Assembly: GCA_023415545.1 (NCBI GenBank)
Contig: JAEZKJ010000178.1
Span: forward strand, 1-26,631
Direction: 5' to 3'
Source of the DNA: Bacteroidota bacterium
GTDB taxonomy: Bacteria > Bacteroidota > Bacteroidia > Bacteroidales > Bacteroidaceae
Length of the DNA: 26,631 nt
Part shown: one piece after another, positions 8,131 to 16,211 of the stretch
How positions within the stretch are numbered: the stretch's first letter is position 1
Layout: every line of letters begins with the position of its first letter
The notes under the pieces: model-generated
Told to the model about the DNA's origin: nothing
Seen by the model: only the letters and a program-made list of their open reading frames with translations
Database searches by the model: none
Position numbers and translations under genes: made by a program

Positions 8131-8180
8131 AAAAAAAGCAGAAACATACCTTATTATATAGAGATGTTTTTGCTTTTTTT
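8131..8180 (+). terminator. Intrinsic terminator after the TPR/beta-barrel operon
   Basis: A 17-base stem: AAAAAAAGCAGAAACAT (8131-8147) pairs with ATGTTTTTGCTTTTTTT (8164-8180), with one G.U wobble and a 16-base loop. The seven-T tract is part of the distal arm. The flanking A and T tracts make it potentially bidirectional. The topA -7 element starts 2 bases after it. Confidence 0.85.
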
Positions 8181-8181
8181 C

Positions 8182-8189
8182 TACTTTTG
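8182..8189 (+). promoter_or_regulatory. Candidate -7 element of topA
   Basis: TACTTTTG matches TAnnTTTG and lies 29 bases before the topA ATG, directly after the T tract of the preceding terminator. A correctly spaced -33 element is not clear; upstream sequence is taken up by the terminator stem. Confidence 0.45.
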
Positions 8190-8218
8190 CCCACAAATAA
8201 ATTGGAAAAGATAGCATT

Positions 8219-10564
8219 ATGCATAAAAATCTTGTTATTGTTGAGTCTCCGGCTAAAGCTAAAACTATAGAGAAATTTTTAGGTGCCGACTATAAAGTCC
8301 TTTCTAGTTACGGACATATTCGTGACTTGAAGAAGAAGGAATTCAGTATAGATGTGGATAATGGATTTGCACCTACATATGAAATACCTGATGATAAAAA
8401 AACTTTAGTTAAGGAGTTGAAGAGTGCTGCCAAGAAAGCAGATATGGTTTGGCTCGCTTCTGATGAGGACCGCGAAGGAGAAGCTATATCATGGCATCTT
8501 TTCGAAGTTCTTAATCTTGATCCAGAAAAGACAAAGAGAATAGTATTCCATGAGATTACTAAAAATGCTATTCTTAAAGCAATTGATAATCCTAGGGATA
8601 TAGATTTTAATCTAGTTAATGCTCAGCAGGCAAGACGAGTTCTTGATAGAATTGTAGGTTTTGAATTATCTCCTGTTCTTTGGAGAAAAGTTAAACCTGC
8701 ACTTTCGGCAGGTCGTGTTCAGTCGGTTGCCGTACGTCTTATTGTTGAACGTGAACGAGAAGCAAATGCTTTTGTCAGCGAATCTTCATATAGAGTTGTT
8801 GCGATATTTGAAGTAAAAGATAAAGATGGTAGCATAAGTGATGTGAAGGCTGAACTGCCTTCAAGATTGAAGACAAAGGAGGAGGCTGAAGCATTCCTAA
8901 ACTCTTGTATGGATGCTACTTTCAAAATTGAAGATATTACAACCCGCCCAATAAAGAAATCACCGGCACCACCTTTTACTACCTCTACATTACAACAGGA
9001 GGCGGCTCGTAAACTTGGTCTTCCGGTAGCAAGAACAATGATGATTGCTCAAAAACTTTATGAGAGTGGATTGATAACATATATGCGTACCGACTCTGTT
9101 AACTTATCCGATTTGGCACTTAACACATCACGTGAAGAGATTATATCTCTGATGGGAGAGAAGTATGTGAAAAATCGTCATTATTCAACAAAGAGTAAAG
9201 GTGCTCAAGAAGCTCATGAGGCTATACGTCCTACATACATGTCGAATGTTGAAATTGATGGAACGCCTCAGGAAAAGAGATTATACGAACTTATATGGAA
9301 GCGTACAATAGCTTCACAGATGGCTGATGCTGAGCTTGAAAAAACCACAGCAACTATTTCTGTAAGCAATGATGATAAAAAATTTGTTGCTACAGGTGAG
9401 GTTATTAAATTTGATGGTTTCCTTAAAGTTTATACTGAAAGTTATGATGATGATAACCAGGAAGATGATAGCAGTAAATTACTTCCTCCTTTAGTTAAAG
9501 GTGAAGAGGTTTTACGCAAAAGTATTGTAGCTACAGAACGATTTACTCAAGCTCCTCCTAGATATACTGAGGGTAGTTTGGTTCGAAAACTTGAAGAGTT
9601 AGGTATAGGCCGCCCATCTACTTATGCTCCAACAATCTCTACAATTCAACAGAGAGGTTATGTTGAGAAGGCTAACCGTGAAGGAGTAAAAAGAGAGTAT
9701 GATGTGCTTACATTGAAAGGTTCAAAAATCACTTTTGCAACAAAAAGTGAGATAACAGGAAGCGAGAAATCTAAACTTTTACCTACTGATGTTGGAATAG
9801 TTGTAAACGACTTCCTTATGGAATACTTCCCTGGTATTATGGATTACAATTTCACGGCAAAAGTAGAAAAAGATTTCGATGAGGTTGCTGAGGGTGAAAA
9901 AGAGTGGAATGGACTAATGGATGACTTTTACAAAGAGTTTCATCCACTAGTAAATGAAACAATGAACAAGAAGAGTGAACATAAAGTTGGTGAGCGTCAG
10001 TTGGGTATAGACCCTAAATCAGGAAAACCTGTTTTTGTAAAGATAGGTAGATTTGGACCGGTAATCCAAATTGGTTCTGCTGAGGATGCCGAGAAACCAA
10101 AGTTTGCTCAAATTACTAAAGGTTGCTCAATGGAAACAATTACTCTTGAGGAGGCTTTAGAAGCATTTAAACTACCTCGCGAACTTGGCGAATTCGAAGG
10201 AAAGAGCGTAACGGTAGGCGAAGGTCGTTTTGGACCATATATACGTTATGACAATAGCTTTACCTCTATCCCAAAAGAGATATCTCCTATGGAAATAACT
10301 CTTGAGGATGCCATAGCTCTGATTTTGGCGAAAAAAGAGTCGGAAGCTAAAAAGATGATTAAATCGTTTGATGAAGATCCAGATATGCAAATCCTTAACG
10401 GAAGATATGGACCTTATATATCATATAAACAGAAGAATTACAAAATTCCTTCTTCACAAAAGCCGGAGGCTCTTACTTTAGAAGAGTGTTTGACAATTGT
10501 AAATACGCCAAAAGAGAAAAGTACAACTAAAAAAGTTAGAAAAACAACAAAGAAAAAAGAATGA
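8219..10564 (+). CDS. topA: DNA topoisomerase I (type IA)
   Basis: A 781-residue cytoplasmic enzyme that relaxes negative supercoils by nicking and passing one strand. The TOPRIM domain shows E9 (VESPAKAKTI) and the acidic D82-E83-D84-R85-E86 cluster (SDEDREGEA) that binds Mg2+. The catalytic tyrosine is Y288 in GLITYMRTDSVNLS. SAGRVQSVAVRLIVERE and IGRPSTYAPTI are further type IA signatures. After about residue 595 come C-terminal repeat modules, each with an RFGP/RYGPYI core (around 613, 677 and 732), in place of the four-cysteine zinc fingers of the E. coli enzyme; no CxxC pairs are seen. The protein ends in a lysine-rich tail. Its stop overlaps the aroK start (ATGA), so aroK is translationally coupled. 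Length and motifs leave no doubt about the family. Confidence 0.97.
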   Translation: MHKNLVIVESPAKAKTIEKFLGADYKVLSSYGHIRDLKKKEFSIDVDNGFAPTYEIPDDKKTLVKELKSAAKKADMVWLASDEDREGEAISWHLFEVLNLDPEKTKRIVFHEITKNAILKAIDNPRDIDFNLVNAQQARRVLDRIVGFELSPVLWRKVKPALSAGRVQSVAVRLIVEREREANAFVSESSYRVVAIFEVKDKDGSISDVKAELPSRLKTKEEAEAFLNSCMDATFKIEDITTRPIKKSPAPPFTTSTLQQEAARKLGLPVARTMMIAQKLYESGLITYMRTDSVNLSDLALNTSREEIISLMGEKYVKNRHYSTKSKGAQEAHEAIRPTYMSNVEIDGTPQEKRLYELIWKRTIASQMADAELEKTTATISVSNDDKKFVATGEVIKFDGFLKVYTESYDDDNQEDDSSKLLPPLVKGEEVLRKSIVATERFTQAPPRYTEGSLVRKLEELGIGRPSTYAPTISTIQQRGYVEKANREGVKREYDVLTLKGSKITFATKSEITGSEKSKLLPTDVGIVVNDFLMEYFPGIMDYNFTAKVEKDFDEVAEGEKEWNGLMDDFYKEFHPLVNETMNKKSEHKVGERQLGIDPKSGKPVFVKIGRFGPVIQIGSAEDAEKPKFAQITKGCSMETITLEEALEAFKLPRELGEFEGKSVTVGEGRFGPYIRYDNSFTSIPKEISPMEITLEDAIALILAKKESEAKKMIKSFDEDPDMQILNGRYGPYISYKQKNYKIPSSQKPEALTLEECLTIVNTPKEKSTTKKVRKTTKKKE

Positions 10565-11091
10565 AACGAATATTCCTTATCGGATATATGGGGGCAGGTA
10601 AAACTACTCTAGGAAAAGCTTTTGCAAAAAAAAGTGCTCTTACTTTTATCGATCTTGATTGGTACATTGAAGAGAGATATCATAAGAGTGTTAAGCAGAT
10701 TTTTGCAGAATATGGTGAGGCTGAATTTAGAGAGATAGAGAAAAATATGCTTCATGAAGTATCTGATTTTGAGAATGTAGTAATTTCAACGGGAGGAGGA
10801 ACTCCATGTTTTTTTGATAATATAGATTATATGAACTCGGTTGGGGAGACAGTTTTTCTTGATACCTCAATAGAAATATTGTTTAAGCGTCTCTCGGTTT
10901 CAAAACATCAACGCCCACTTCTTATTGGTAAAAGTGATAGTGAACTTTTATCAATAATTAAAGAAGGGCTTGAGAAGAGATTACCTTTTTATACAAAAGC
11001 AAAGCATCGTTTTATTGCTGATGAGTTGGAGAGCATAAAAGAGATAAATATGTCAGTTGAAAGATTAGAAAGAAAATTAAATTACATATAG
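10561..11091 (+). CDS. aroK: Shikimate kinase
   Basis: A 176-residue cytoplasmic enzyme that phosphorylates shikimate to shikimate-3-phosphate in the chorismate pathway. The Walker A loop is GYMGAGKTT (residues 8-16, K14). Shikimate contacts are D33 in FIDLDWYIE, R57 in EAEFREIE and the STGGGTP loop (76-82). The lid region carries R118 in KHQRPLL. These are all the expected functional residues at their usual spacing. The ATG overlaps the topA stop by four bases, so it is read from the topA message. It is followed by a 33-base gap before the arginine decarboxylase gene. The topA-aroK-speA order is one I recall from other Bacteroidales. Confidence 0.96.
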   Translation: MKRIFLIGYMGAGKTTLGKAFAKKSALTFIDLDWYIEERYHKSVKQIFAEYGEAEFREIEKNMLHEVSDFENVVISTGGGTPCFFDNIDYMNSVGETVFLDTSIEILFKRLSVSKHQRPLLIGKSDSELLSIIKEGLEKRLPFYTKAKHRFIADELESIKEINMSVERLERKLNYI

Positions 11092-11124
11092 CTACTATTA
11101 TAAACTTCTTGCACAAATAGAGAA

Positions 11125-13017
11125 ATGAGAAAATGGCGAATTGAAGATTCTGAAGAACTATACAACATTACTGGTTGGGGTACTTCTTACTTCGGCATCA
11201 ATGACAAAGGTCATGTAGTTGTAACACCAAGAAAAAATGGCGTTGCTGTTGATTTGAAAGAATTAGTTGATGAATTGCAGATAAGGGATGTTGCAGCTCC
11301 AATGCTGATACGTTTTCCGGATATCCTGGATAATCGAATTGAGAAGATTGCAAATTGCTTTAGTAAGGCATCGCAAGAGTATGGATATAAAGCTCAAAAC
11401 TTTATTATCTATCCTATCAAAGTGAATCAAATGCGTCCTGTTGTTGAGGAGATTATTAGTCATGGAAAGAAATTTAATCTTGGCCTTGAAGCCGGGTCAA
11501 AACCTGAACTTCATGCTGTCATTGCGATAAATACAGACTCCGATTCTCTTATTGTTTGTAATGGATACAAGGACGAAAGCTATATAGAGTTAGCTCTTCT
11601 TGCCCAAAAGATGGGTAAACGTATATTTTTGGTAGTTGAGAAACTTAATGAGTTGCGACTCATTGCAAAAATGGCTAAGCAACTTAATGTATCCCCAAAT
11701 ATCGGTATACGAATTAAACTAGCCTCTTCTGGCAGTGGAAAATGGGAAGAAAGTGGTGGCGATGCCAGTAAGTTTGGACTTACTTCAAGCGAACTTCTTG
11801 AGGCTCTAGATTTTCTTGAAAAGAAGGATATGAAAAGTTGCCTAAAACTTATTCATTTCCATATAGGAAGTCAGGTAACAAAGATTAGAAGAATAAAGAC
11901 TGCACTTCGTGAAGCGTCACAATTCTATGTTCAGCTTCATAGCATGGGATTTAATGTTGAGTTTGTTGATATTGGTGGTGGCTTAGGTGTTGACTATGAT
12001 GGAACACGTTCTTCGTGCAGTGAAAGTAGTGTTAACTATACTATTCAGGAGTATGTTAATGACTCTATATCTACTTTAGTTGATGCTAGCGATAAAAATA
12101 ATATTCCTCATCCTAATATTATTACTGAGAGTGGGCGTTCGCTCACTGCTCATCATTCAGTGCTGATATTTGAGGTTCTTGAAACAGCCAGTCTGCCTGA
12201 AATGGATGAAGAGTTTATAGTTAGTGAAAATGATCACGAACTTGTTCGTGAATTATATTATATATGGGATAATTTGAATCAGAGCCGCATGCTTGAAGCT
12301 TGGCATGATGCACAACAGATACGTGAGGAGGCTCTCGACTTGTTTAGTCATGGTATTGTTGACCTTAAAACAAGAGCTCAGATTGAGAGAATGTATTGGT
12401 CGGTTACTCGCGAGATAAACCAAATAGCTTCCGGTTTAAAACATGCTCCTGATGAGTTTAGAAAATTAAGTAAATTGTTAGCAGATAAATATTTCTGTAA
12501 TTTCTCACTTTTCCAATCTCTCCCTGATTCATGGGCTATTGACCAAATATTCCCAATTATGCCAATTCAAAGATTGGACGAAAAGCCTGATCGAACAGCT
12601 ACTCTTCAGGATATAACATGTGATTCGGATGGTAAGATATCAAACTTTATATCTACACGAAATGTATCTCATGATATGCCTGTTCATTCGTTAAAAGGGA
12701 AAGAAGCTTATTATATAGGAGTATTCTTAGTGGGAGCTTATCAAGAGATTCTTGGCGATATGCATAATCTTTTTGGCGATACTAATGCTGTTCATGTAAG
12801 CGTGGATGAAAAAGGTTACTCTATTGACCAGGTTATTGATGGAGAGACTGTTGCCGAGGTGTTAGATTATGTTCAATATAATCCAAAAAAACTAGTTCGT
12901 ACTCTAGAAACATGGGTTACAAAATCAGTTAAGGAGGGTAAAATCTCAGTAGAAGAGGGAAAAGAGTTCTTATCAAACTACCGCTCCGGTCTTTATGGAT
13001 ATACTTATCTGGAATAA
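11125..13017 (+). CDS. speA: Biosynthetic arginine decarboxylase, PLP-dependent
   Basis: A 630-residue enzyme that decarboxylates arginine to agmatine, the entry to spermidine synthesis in organisms using the agmatine route. The length matches the large biosynthetic SpeA class. The PLP lysine is K99 in FIIYPIKVNQMRPVVEEI. The substrate/cofactor surroundings include GLEAGSKPEL, KFGL, HFHIGSQ, and the glycine-rich phosphate loop VDIGGGLGVDYDGTRS. ESGRSLTAHHSVL and the C-terminal catalytic cysteine in DITCDSDGK (C499) are also in place. The insert between the two halves that is typical of SpeA (roughly residues 370-460) is present. The argB gene begins 6 bases after its stop, placing arginine synthesis and arginine consumption in one unit; co-regulation is inferred. 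No frameshift or odd codon use seen. Confidence 0.95.
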   Translation: MRKWRIEDSEELYNITGWGTSYFGINDKGHVVVTPRKNGVAVDLKELVDELQIRDVAAPMLIRFPDILDNRIEKIANCFSKASQEYGYKAQNFIIYPIKVNQMRPVVEEIISHGKKFNLGLEAGSKPELHAVIAINTDSDSLIVCNGYKDESYIELALLAQKMGKRIFLVVEKLNELRLIAKMAKQLNVSPNIGIRIKLASSGSGKWEESGGDASKFGLTSSELLEALDFLEKKDMKSCLKLIHFHIGSQVTKIRRIKTALREASQFYVQLHSMGFNVEFVDIGGGLGVDYDGTRSSCSESSVNYTIQEYVNDSISTLVDASDKNNIPHPNIITESGRSLTAHHSVLIFEVLETASLPEMDEEFIVSENDHELVRELYYIWDNLNQSRMLEAWHDAQQIREEALDLFSHGIVDLKTRAQIERMYWSVTREINQIASGLKHAPDEFRKLSKLLADKYFCNFSLFQSLPDSWAIDQIFPIMPIQRLDEKPDRTATLQDITCDSDGKISNFISTRNVSHDMPVHSLKGKEAYYIGVFLVGAYQEILGDMHNLFGDTNAVHVSVDEKGYSIDQVIDGETVAEVLDYVQYNPKKLVRTLETWVTKSVKEGKISVEEGKEFLSNYRSGLYGYTYLE

Positions 13018-13023
13018 AATATT

Positions 13024-13797
13024 ATGAGAGAAAAAGTTACTGTTATAAAAGTTGGTGGAAAGATTGTTGAAGAGGAAGAGTCACTCTTTGCTCTATTAAA
13101 TGATTTTGCATCAATTAAAGGATATAAGGTTTTAGTTCATGGAGGAGGCCGATCGGCTACAAAAATGTGTGCTCAACTTGGTATTGAGAGTAAGATGATA
13201 AATGGTAGAAGGGTTACCGATATCGAGACTCTTAAAGTTGTGACAATGGTTTATGGTGGATTGGTTAATAAAAATATAGTTGCACAACTGCAAAAAAGGG
13301 GAGTTAATGCTATTGGACTCACCGGAGCAGATATGAATGTTATTCATTCGGTAAAACGTCCTGTAAAAGAGGTGGACTATGGATTTGTTGGTGATGTTGA
13401 TAAGGTAGATGCCCAAGTTTTAAAACGACTGTTGGAGCAAAATATAGTACCGGTAATGGCTCCACTTACTCACGATGGTGATGGAAACATATTAAATACA
13501 AATGCTGATACAATAGCCGGTGAAACAGCAAAAGCTCTTTCTAGTATTTTCGAAGTAACACTGGTGTATTGTTTTGAAAAGAGTGGAGTATTGTCTAATG
13601 AGTACGATGATGACAGCGTAATATCTCTTATCACAAAGAGTGATTTTAAAAGATATGTCGATCAAAAGGTGATTACAGGTGGGATGATTCCTAAACTTGA
13701 GAATGCTTTTGATGCAATTGATAAAGGTGTTGAGCAGGTTGTAATTACTTGTGCTTCAGATATTTTGGGAGAAAAAGGAACTTTAATAAAAAAATAA
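13024..13797 (+). CDS. argB: Acetylglutamate kinase (N-acylglutamate kinase)
   Basis: A 257-residue amino-acid kinase of the arginine pathway, phosphorylating the side-chain carboxyl of N-acylglutamate. Visible motifs are K9-V-G-G (phosphate binding), HGGGRSATKM (39-48), NGRRVTD (60-66) for the substrate carboxylates, ILNTNADTIAGETAKAL (156-172), and GGMIPKLENA near the C-terminus with the second catalytic lysine. There is no extra N-terminal helix as found in arginine-inhibited hexameric enzymes, so feedback inhibition is unlikely (inference). Bacteroides species are reported to use succinylated intermediates in arginine synthesis, so the true substrate here may be N-succinylglutamate; the sequence alone does not decide. 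It lies 6 bases after speA. Confidence 0.94.
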   Translation: MREKVTVIKVGGKIVEEEESLFALLNDFASIKGYKVLVHGGGRSATKMCAQLGIESKMINGRRVTDIETLKVVTMVYGGLVNKNIVAQLQKRGVNAIGLTGADMNVIHSVKRPVKEVDYGFVGDVDKVDAQVLKRLLEQNIVPVMAPLTHDGDGNILNTNADTIAGETAKALSSIFEVTLVYCFEKSGVLSNEYDDDSVISLITKSDFKRYVDQKVITGGMIPKLENAFDAIDKGVEQVVITCASDILGEKGTLIKK

Positions 13798-13805
13798 TTA
13801 AAAAA

Positions 13806-13848
13806 AATGACGGGTAATGTGTAACTTTTATTTCACTTATCCGTCATT
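13806..13848. terminator. Hairpin between argB and the ECF sigma gene, possible terminator
   Basis: AATGACGGGTAATGTG (13806-13821) pairs with CACTTATCCGTCATT (13834-13848) with one wobble and one bulged base. On the plus strand the run after it is only ATTATA, a poor U tract. On the minus strand it is followed by a strong T run from the A tract at 13798-13807. It may still end argB transcription or lie in the sigma gene leader. Confidence 0.5.
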
Positions 13849-13861
13849 ATTATAGAGAGCA

Positions 13862-14371
13862 ATGGAAAAGATCAATTTCCGAAATGATATATTACCGCTT
13901 AAGAACAAACTTTATAGGTTAGCTCTTAGGATTACCTTAGATAGTGCTGAAGCGGAGGATGTTGTTCAGGATACAATGATCAGAGTATGGCATAGAAAGG
14001 ATGAGTGGGAAAAATTTGATTCTATCGAGGCTTATTGTCTTACTATAGCAAAAAATCTTGCTATTGATAGAAGCCAAAAATTGGAATCACAAAATATCCA
14101 ACTTACAGAATCCAACAATGACATTTCCGATTCTCTCACTCCACTTGATGAATTAGAGGAAAATGAACAGGTAGGAATTATTCATAAATTGATAAACCAA
14201 CTTCCTGTAAAACAAAAATTAGTAATTCAGCTAAGAGATATCGAGGGGAGAAATTATAAAGAGATAGCAGAAATTTTGGACATCACTGAGGAGCAAGTAA
14301 AAGTAAATCTTTTCAGAGGTCGACAGAAACTTAAACAGAAATATCTTGAGATTCAAAATTATGGATTATAA
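13862..14371 (+). CDS. ECF-type RNA polymerase sigma-70 factor
   Basis: A 169-residue protein with the two-domain layout of extracytoplasmic-function sigma factors and no region 3. Region 2 spans about residues 12-72, with the AEDVVQDTMIRVWHR helix (31-45) that binds core polymerase and the -10 element and DSIEAYCLTIAKNLAIDRSQK behind it. Region 4 spans about 103-162, with LPVKQKLVIQLRDIEGRNYKEIAEILDI and the recognition helix TEEQVKVNLFRGRQKLK. It directs polymerase to a small regulon, usually under control of a membrane-bound inhibitor. The next gene overlaps its 3' end by 11 bases and encodes a single-pass membrane protein, a typical sigma/anti-sigma arrangement. No autoregulatory promoter could be identified with confidence in the 64-base gap upstream. 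Confidence 0.93.
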   Translation: MEKINFRNDILPLKNKLYRLALRITLDSAEAEDVVQDTMIRVWHRKDEWEKFDSIEAYCLTIAKNLAIDRSQKLESQNIQLTESNNDISDSLTPLDELEENEQVGIIHKLINQLPVKQKLVIQLRDIEGRNYKEIAEILDITEEQVKVNLFRGRQKLKQKYLEIQNYGL

Positions 14372-14831
14372 ATATATTGAACAATTATTGGAACGTTATT
14401 GGGATTGTGAGACTACTCTTGAAGAGGAGCAGATTCTTAAAACATTTTTCCGTCAAGATGATGTGCCCTCTAATTTAATTCAATATAAGTCACTATTTGT
14501 TTATCAAGAGGAAGAGAAAAACAGATCTCTTAATGAGGAGTTTGACAAAAAGATTCTTAGCTTAATAGAAAAGCCTGTCGTTAAAGCTCAGAGACTTACT
14601 ATTTATAAACGTTTTGCTCCACTATTTAAGGCTGCTGCAATGATAGTTGTTGTATCTACAATAGGTATGGTTATGAAAAGTTCTTTAGATAAAGATGGTA
14701 ACCTTATTTATGTATATGATCAATATCAAGGTAGTAACAATGATCCTCAAGTAGCTTATGATTCTAAATTACCTATTGATTCTATAAATAAGTTGGTAAA
14801 GGATCGTGATAAGAACTTGATAGATAAATAA
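14361..14831 (+). CDS. Single-pass membrane protein, candidate anti-sigma factor
   Basis: A 156-residue protein. Residues 1-87 are cytosolic, helical and acidic (MDYKYIEQLLERYWDCETTLEEEQILKTFF), resembling the short N-terminal anti-sigma-like segment often seen in Bacteroidales. One hydrophobic segment spans about 88-107 (LFKAAAMIVVVSTIGMVM). The remaining 50 residues would be periplasmic. I set the start at the ATG at 14361 instead of one five codons earlier, because MDYKYIEQLLERYWD is the pattern I recall for this family and the earlier ATG lies deeper inside the sigma gene; the overlap is then 11 bases. A tight overlap with the ECF sigma gene and the membrane topology suggest it holds that factor at the membrane. 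It lacks the full FecR domain, so the role as anti-sigma factor is inferred, not shown. Confidence 0.75.
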   Translation: MDYKYIEQLLERYWDCETTLEEEQILKTFFRQDDVPSNLIQYKSLFVYQEEEKNRSLNEEFDKKILSLIEKPVVKAQRLTIYKRFAPLFKAAAMIVVVSTIGMVMKSSLDKDGNLIYVYDQYQGSNNDPQVAYDSKLPIDSINKLVKDRDKNLIDK

Positions 14832-14891
14832 ATTATTGAATTTTTCATTTGCGAATATATATATGCTTTTTTAAAACATTTTTTGGAGGCT

Positions 14892-14963
14892 GAGAAGTTT
14901 TCAATTCTCTCAAATTTTAAAACACTAAATATTAAAGGATTGCTAAAGTGGCAATCCTTTTTT
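14892..14963 (+). terminator. Tandem hairpins ending the sigma/anti-sigma operon
   Basis: The stronger one pairs AAAGGATTGC (14934-14943) with GCAATCCTTT (14951-14960) around TAAAGTG and runs into a T tract. A weaker GAGAA/TTCTC hairpin (14892-14909) lies just before it. The whole gap of 214 bases (14832-15045) holds these hairpins, A/T-rich sequence and the promoter of the next gene; no other gene was seen in it. Confidence 0.85.
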
Positions 14964-15007
14964 ATCTTTTCAAAAACAGTATAAAAAGATTAAATCAAGT
15001 AAAACCA

Positions 15008-15038
15008 TTGATTGTATTATAAAAGGTTAATATCTTCG
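15008..15038 (+). promoter_or_regulatory. Promoter of the YgjP-type gene
   Basis: TTG (15008-15010) is followed after 20 bases by TATCTTCG (15031-15038), one mismatch from TAnnTTTG. The ATG lies only 7 bases past the -7 element, so the message would have almost no 5' leader. Confidence 0.5.
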
Positions 15039-15045
15039 TATAGAT

Positions 15046-15750
15046 ATGGCAACAAAAAGAGTTATAACTGATAAAGATTTCGACAAAATTATAGTAAGAA
15101 CACATCGGCTTGCACGAAATATTACTATGCGAACAAAAAGTGATGGTTTGTATGTTACCACACCTCCCTATACTACTACAACAAAAGTTGTTGAGGTAGT
15201 AGATAAGTTTCGTGACTCGCTTTTACAAAAATGGACTCTTATTAAAAAAGCTCCTATAGCTCCGGGGTTTAAAATTGATACACCATGTTTTAAGCTATCT
15301 GTATTAGAAGGGAATTACCGTTGCTTTACTCTTAAACATGAAGATGAGAAGACAATAATTATTTCACCTCAGGGATTAGATTTCTCATTAAAGAAAAATC
15401 AAACTTTACTAACCAATGCAATAATAAGGGCTTTGAAGAAGAGAGCTTCTGAGTATCTGCCTCCTTTGTTACAGGAGTTATCGAATATTAGTGGCTTACG
15501 TTACAATAAAGTTAAGATAACAGGTAGCCGTGCTCGATGGGGTAGCTGTTCGGCGGCTAAAAGTATAAACCTTTCATGCTACCTGATTTTATTGCCACCT
15601 CATCTGATGGAGTATGTATTATTGCATGAGCTTGCTCATACAAAAGAGATGAATCATGGACCAAATTTTTGGGAACTTTTAAATTCTCTAACAGCCGGTC
15701 GTGCTCAACTGCTAAGAAAAGAGTTGAGAAACTTTAATACCTGTTTTTAA
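15046..15750 (+). CDS. YgjP-type zinc metallopeptidase (M48-like, DUF45)
   Basis: A 234-residue soluble protein. The C-terminal half carries HELAHTKEMNHG, with H194-E-x-x-H198 and the third ligand H204, preceded by ITGSRARWGSCSAAKSINLS, the signature of the YgjP/DUF45 family. The N-terminal half is a beta-rich domain (RNITMRTKSDGLYVTTP). No signal peptide, so cytoplasmic. Members are predicted zinc peptidases related to SprT and WLM domains; the substrate is unknown. The gene stands alone after the sigma operon and its own promoter, and its stop lies 3 bases from the stop of a convergent gene with no terminator between. The next ATG inside is 27 codons on and would remove the conserved first strand, so I keep the start at 15046 although it leaves almost no leader. 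Confidence 0.88.
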   Translation: MATKRVITDKDFDKIIVRTHRLARNITMRTKSDGLYVTTPPYTTTTKVVEVVDKFRDSLLQKWTLIKKAPIAPGFKIDTPCFKLSVLEGNYRCFTLKHEDEKTIIISPQGLDFSLKKNQTLLTNAIIRALKKRASEYLPPLLQELSNISGLRYNKVKITGSRARWGSCSAAKSINLSCYLILLPPHLMEYVLLHELAHTKEMNHGPNFWELLNSLTAGRAQLLRKELRNFNTCF

Positions 15751-15753
15751 AGA

Positions 15754-16167
15754 TTATTTCTTACTGTTTTCAGATTCGGTAATTAATATTAAACCATTTT
15801 TCTTCTCAATCTTTATCTTACTTCCATCTTTGTTAAGGTTGAAAGGTGTGAGTTGTTCACTATTTTTATCCTCAACAATAAGAACATTATCGTCGTTAAA
15901 ACGTTTAATCTCTATTTGGATGGTTGAATCAGGCATGATGCGGTTAAATAGAAGGCTATCATTGATATATATCGATAAACTGTCATTAGCAAACTCTTTG
16001 GATACTTCAATGCTATAAACGCCGTTAAAGGTCTCTTTTTTATCTGCCTCTTTTTTCAAAGTGAAGGATGTATAGAGAAAAATAAATATTACGGCTATCA
16101 CTCCAATAGCAAGTACGCCATTGATGATCATGAATTGTTTATTGAAATTTAAGTTGCTTTTTTTCAT
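15754..16167 (-). CDS. Unknown membrane-anchored protein
   Basis: A 137-residue protein I cannot assign. It has one hydrophobic segment at about residues 13-33 (MIINGVLAIGVIAVIFIFLY) after a short basic start, then about 100 polar residues with beta-strand patterns (VYSIEVSKEF, LSIYINDSLLFN, TIQIEIKRF, NVLIVEDK) and a lysine-rich end. It would sit in the inner membrane with its small beta domain in the periplasm, or be a lipid-free signal-anchored protein; there is no lipobox cysteine. It is divergent from the rimP operon and convergent with the YgjP-type gene. The ATG at 16167 was preferred over an internal one at codon 13 because the basic residues before the helix suit a signal anchor and a -7 element lies 18 bases upstream. 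Confidence 0.7.
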   Translation of the reverse strand: MKKSNLNFNKQFMIINGVLAIGVIAVIFIFLYTSFTLKKEADKKETFNGVYSIEVSKEFANDSLSIYINDSLLFNRIMPDSTIQIEIKRFNDDNVLIVEDKNSEQLTPFNLNKDGSKIKIEKKNGLILITESENSKK

Positions 16168-16185
16168 AACTTACATATGTTTATG

Positions 16186-16193
16186 CAAACTTA
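16186..16193 (-). promoter_or_regulatory. Candidate -7 element of the unknown membrane-anchored protein gene
   Basis: On the minus strand TAAGTTTG matches TAnnTTTG and ends 18 bases before the ATG at 16167. No clear -33 element was found at 19-21 bases. It is back to back with the rimP promoter. Confidence 0.4.
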
Positions 16194-16211
16194 CAATTTT
16201 TATGATAATAT

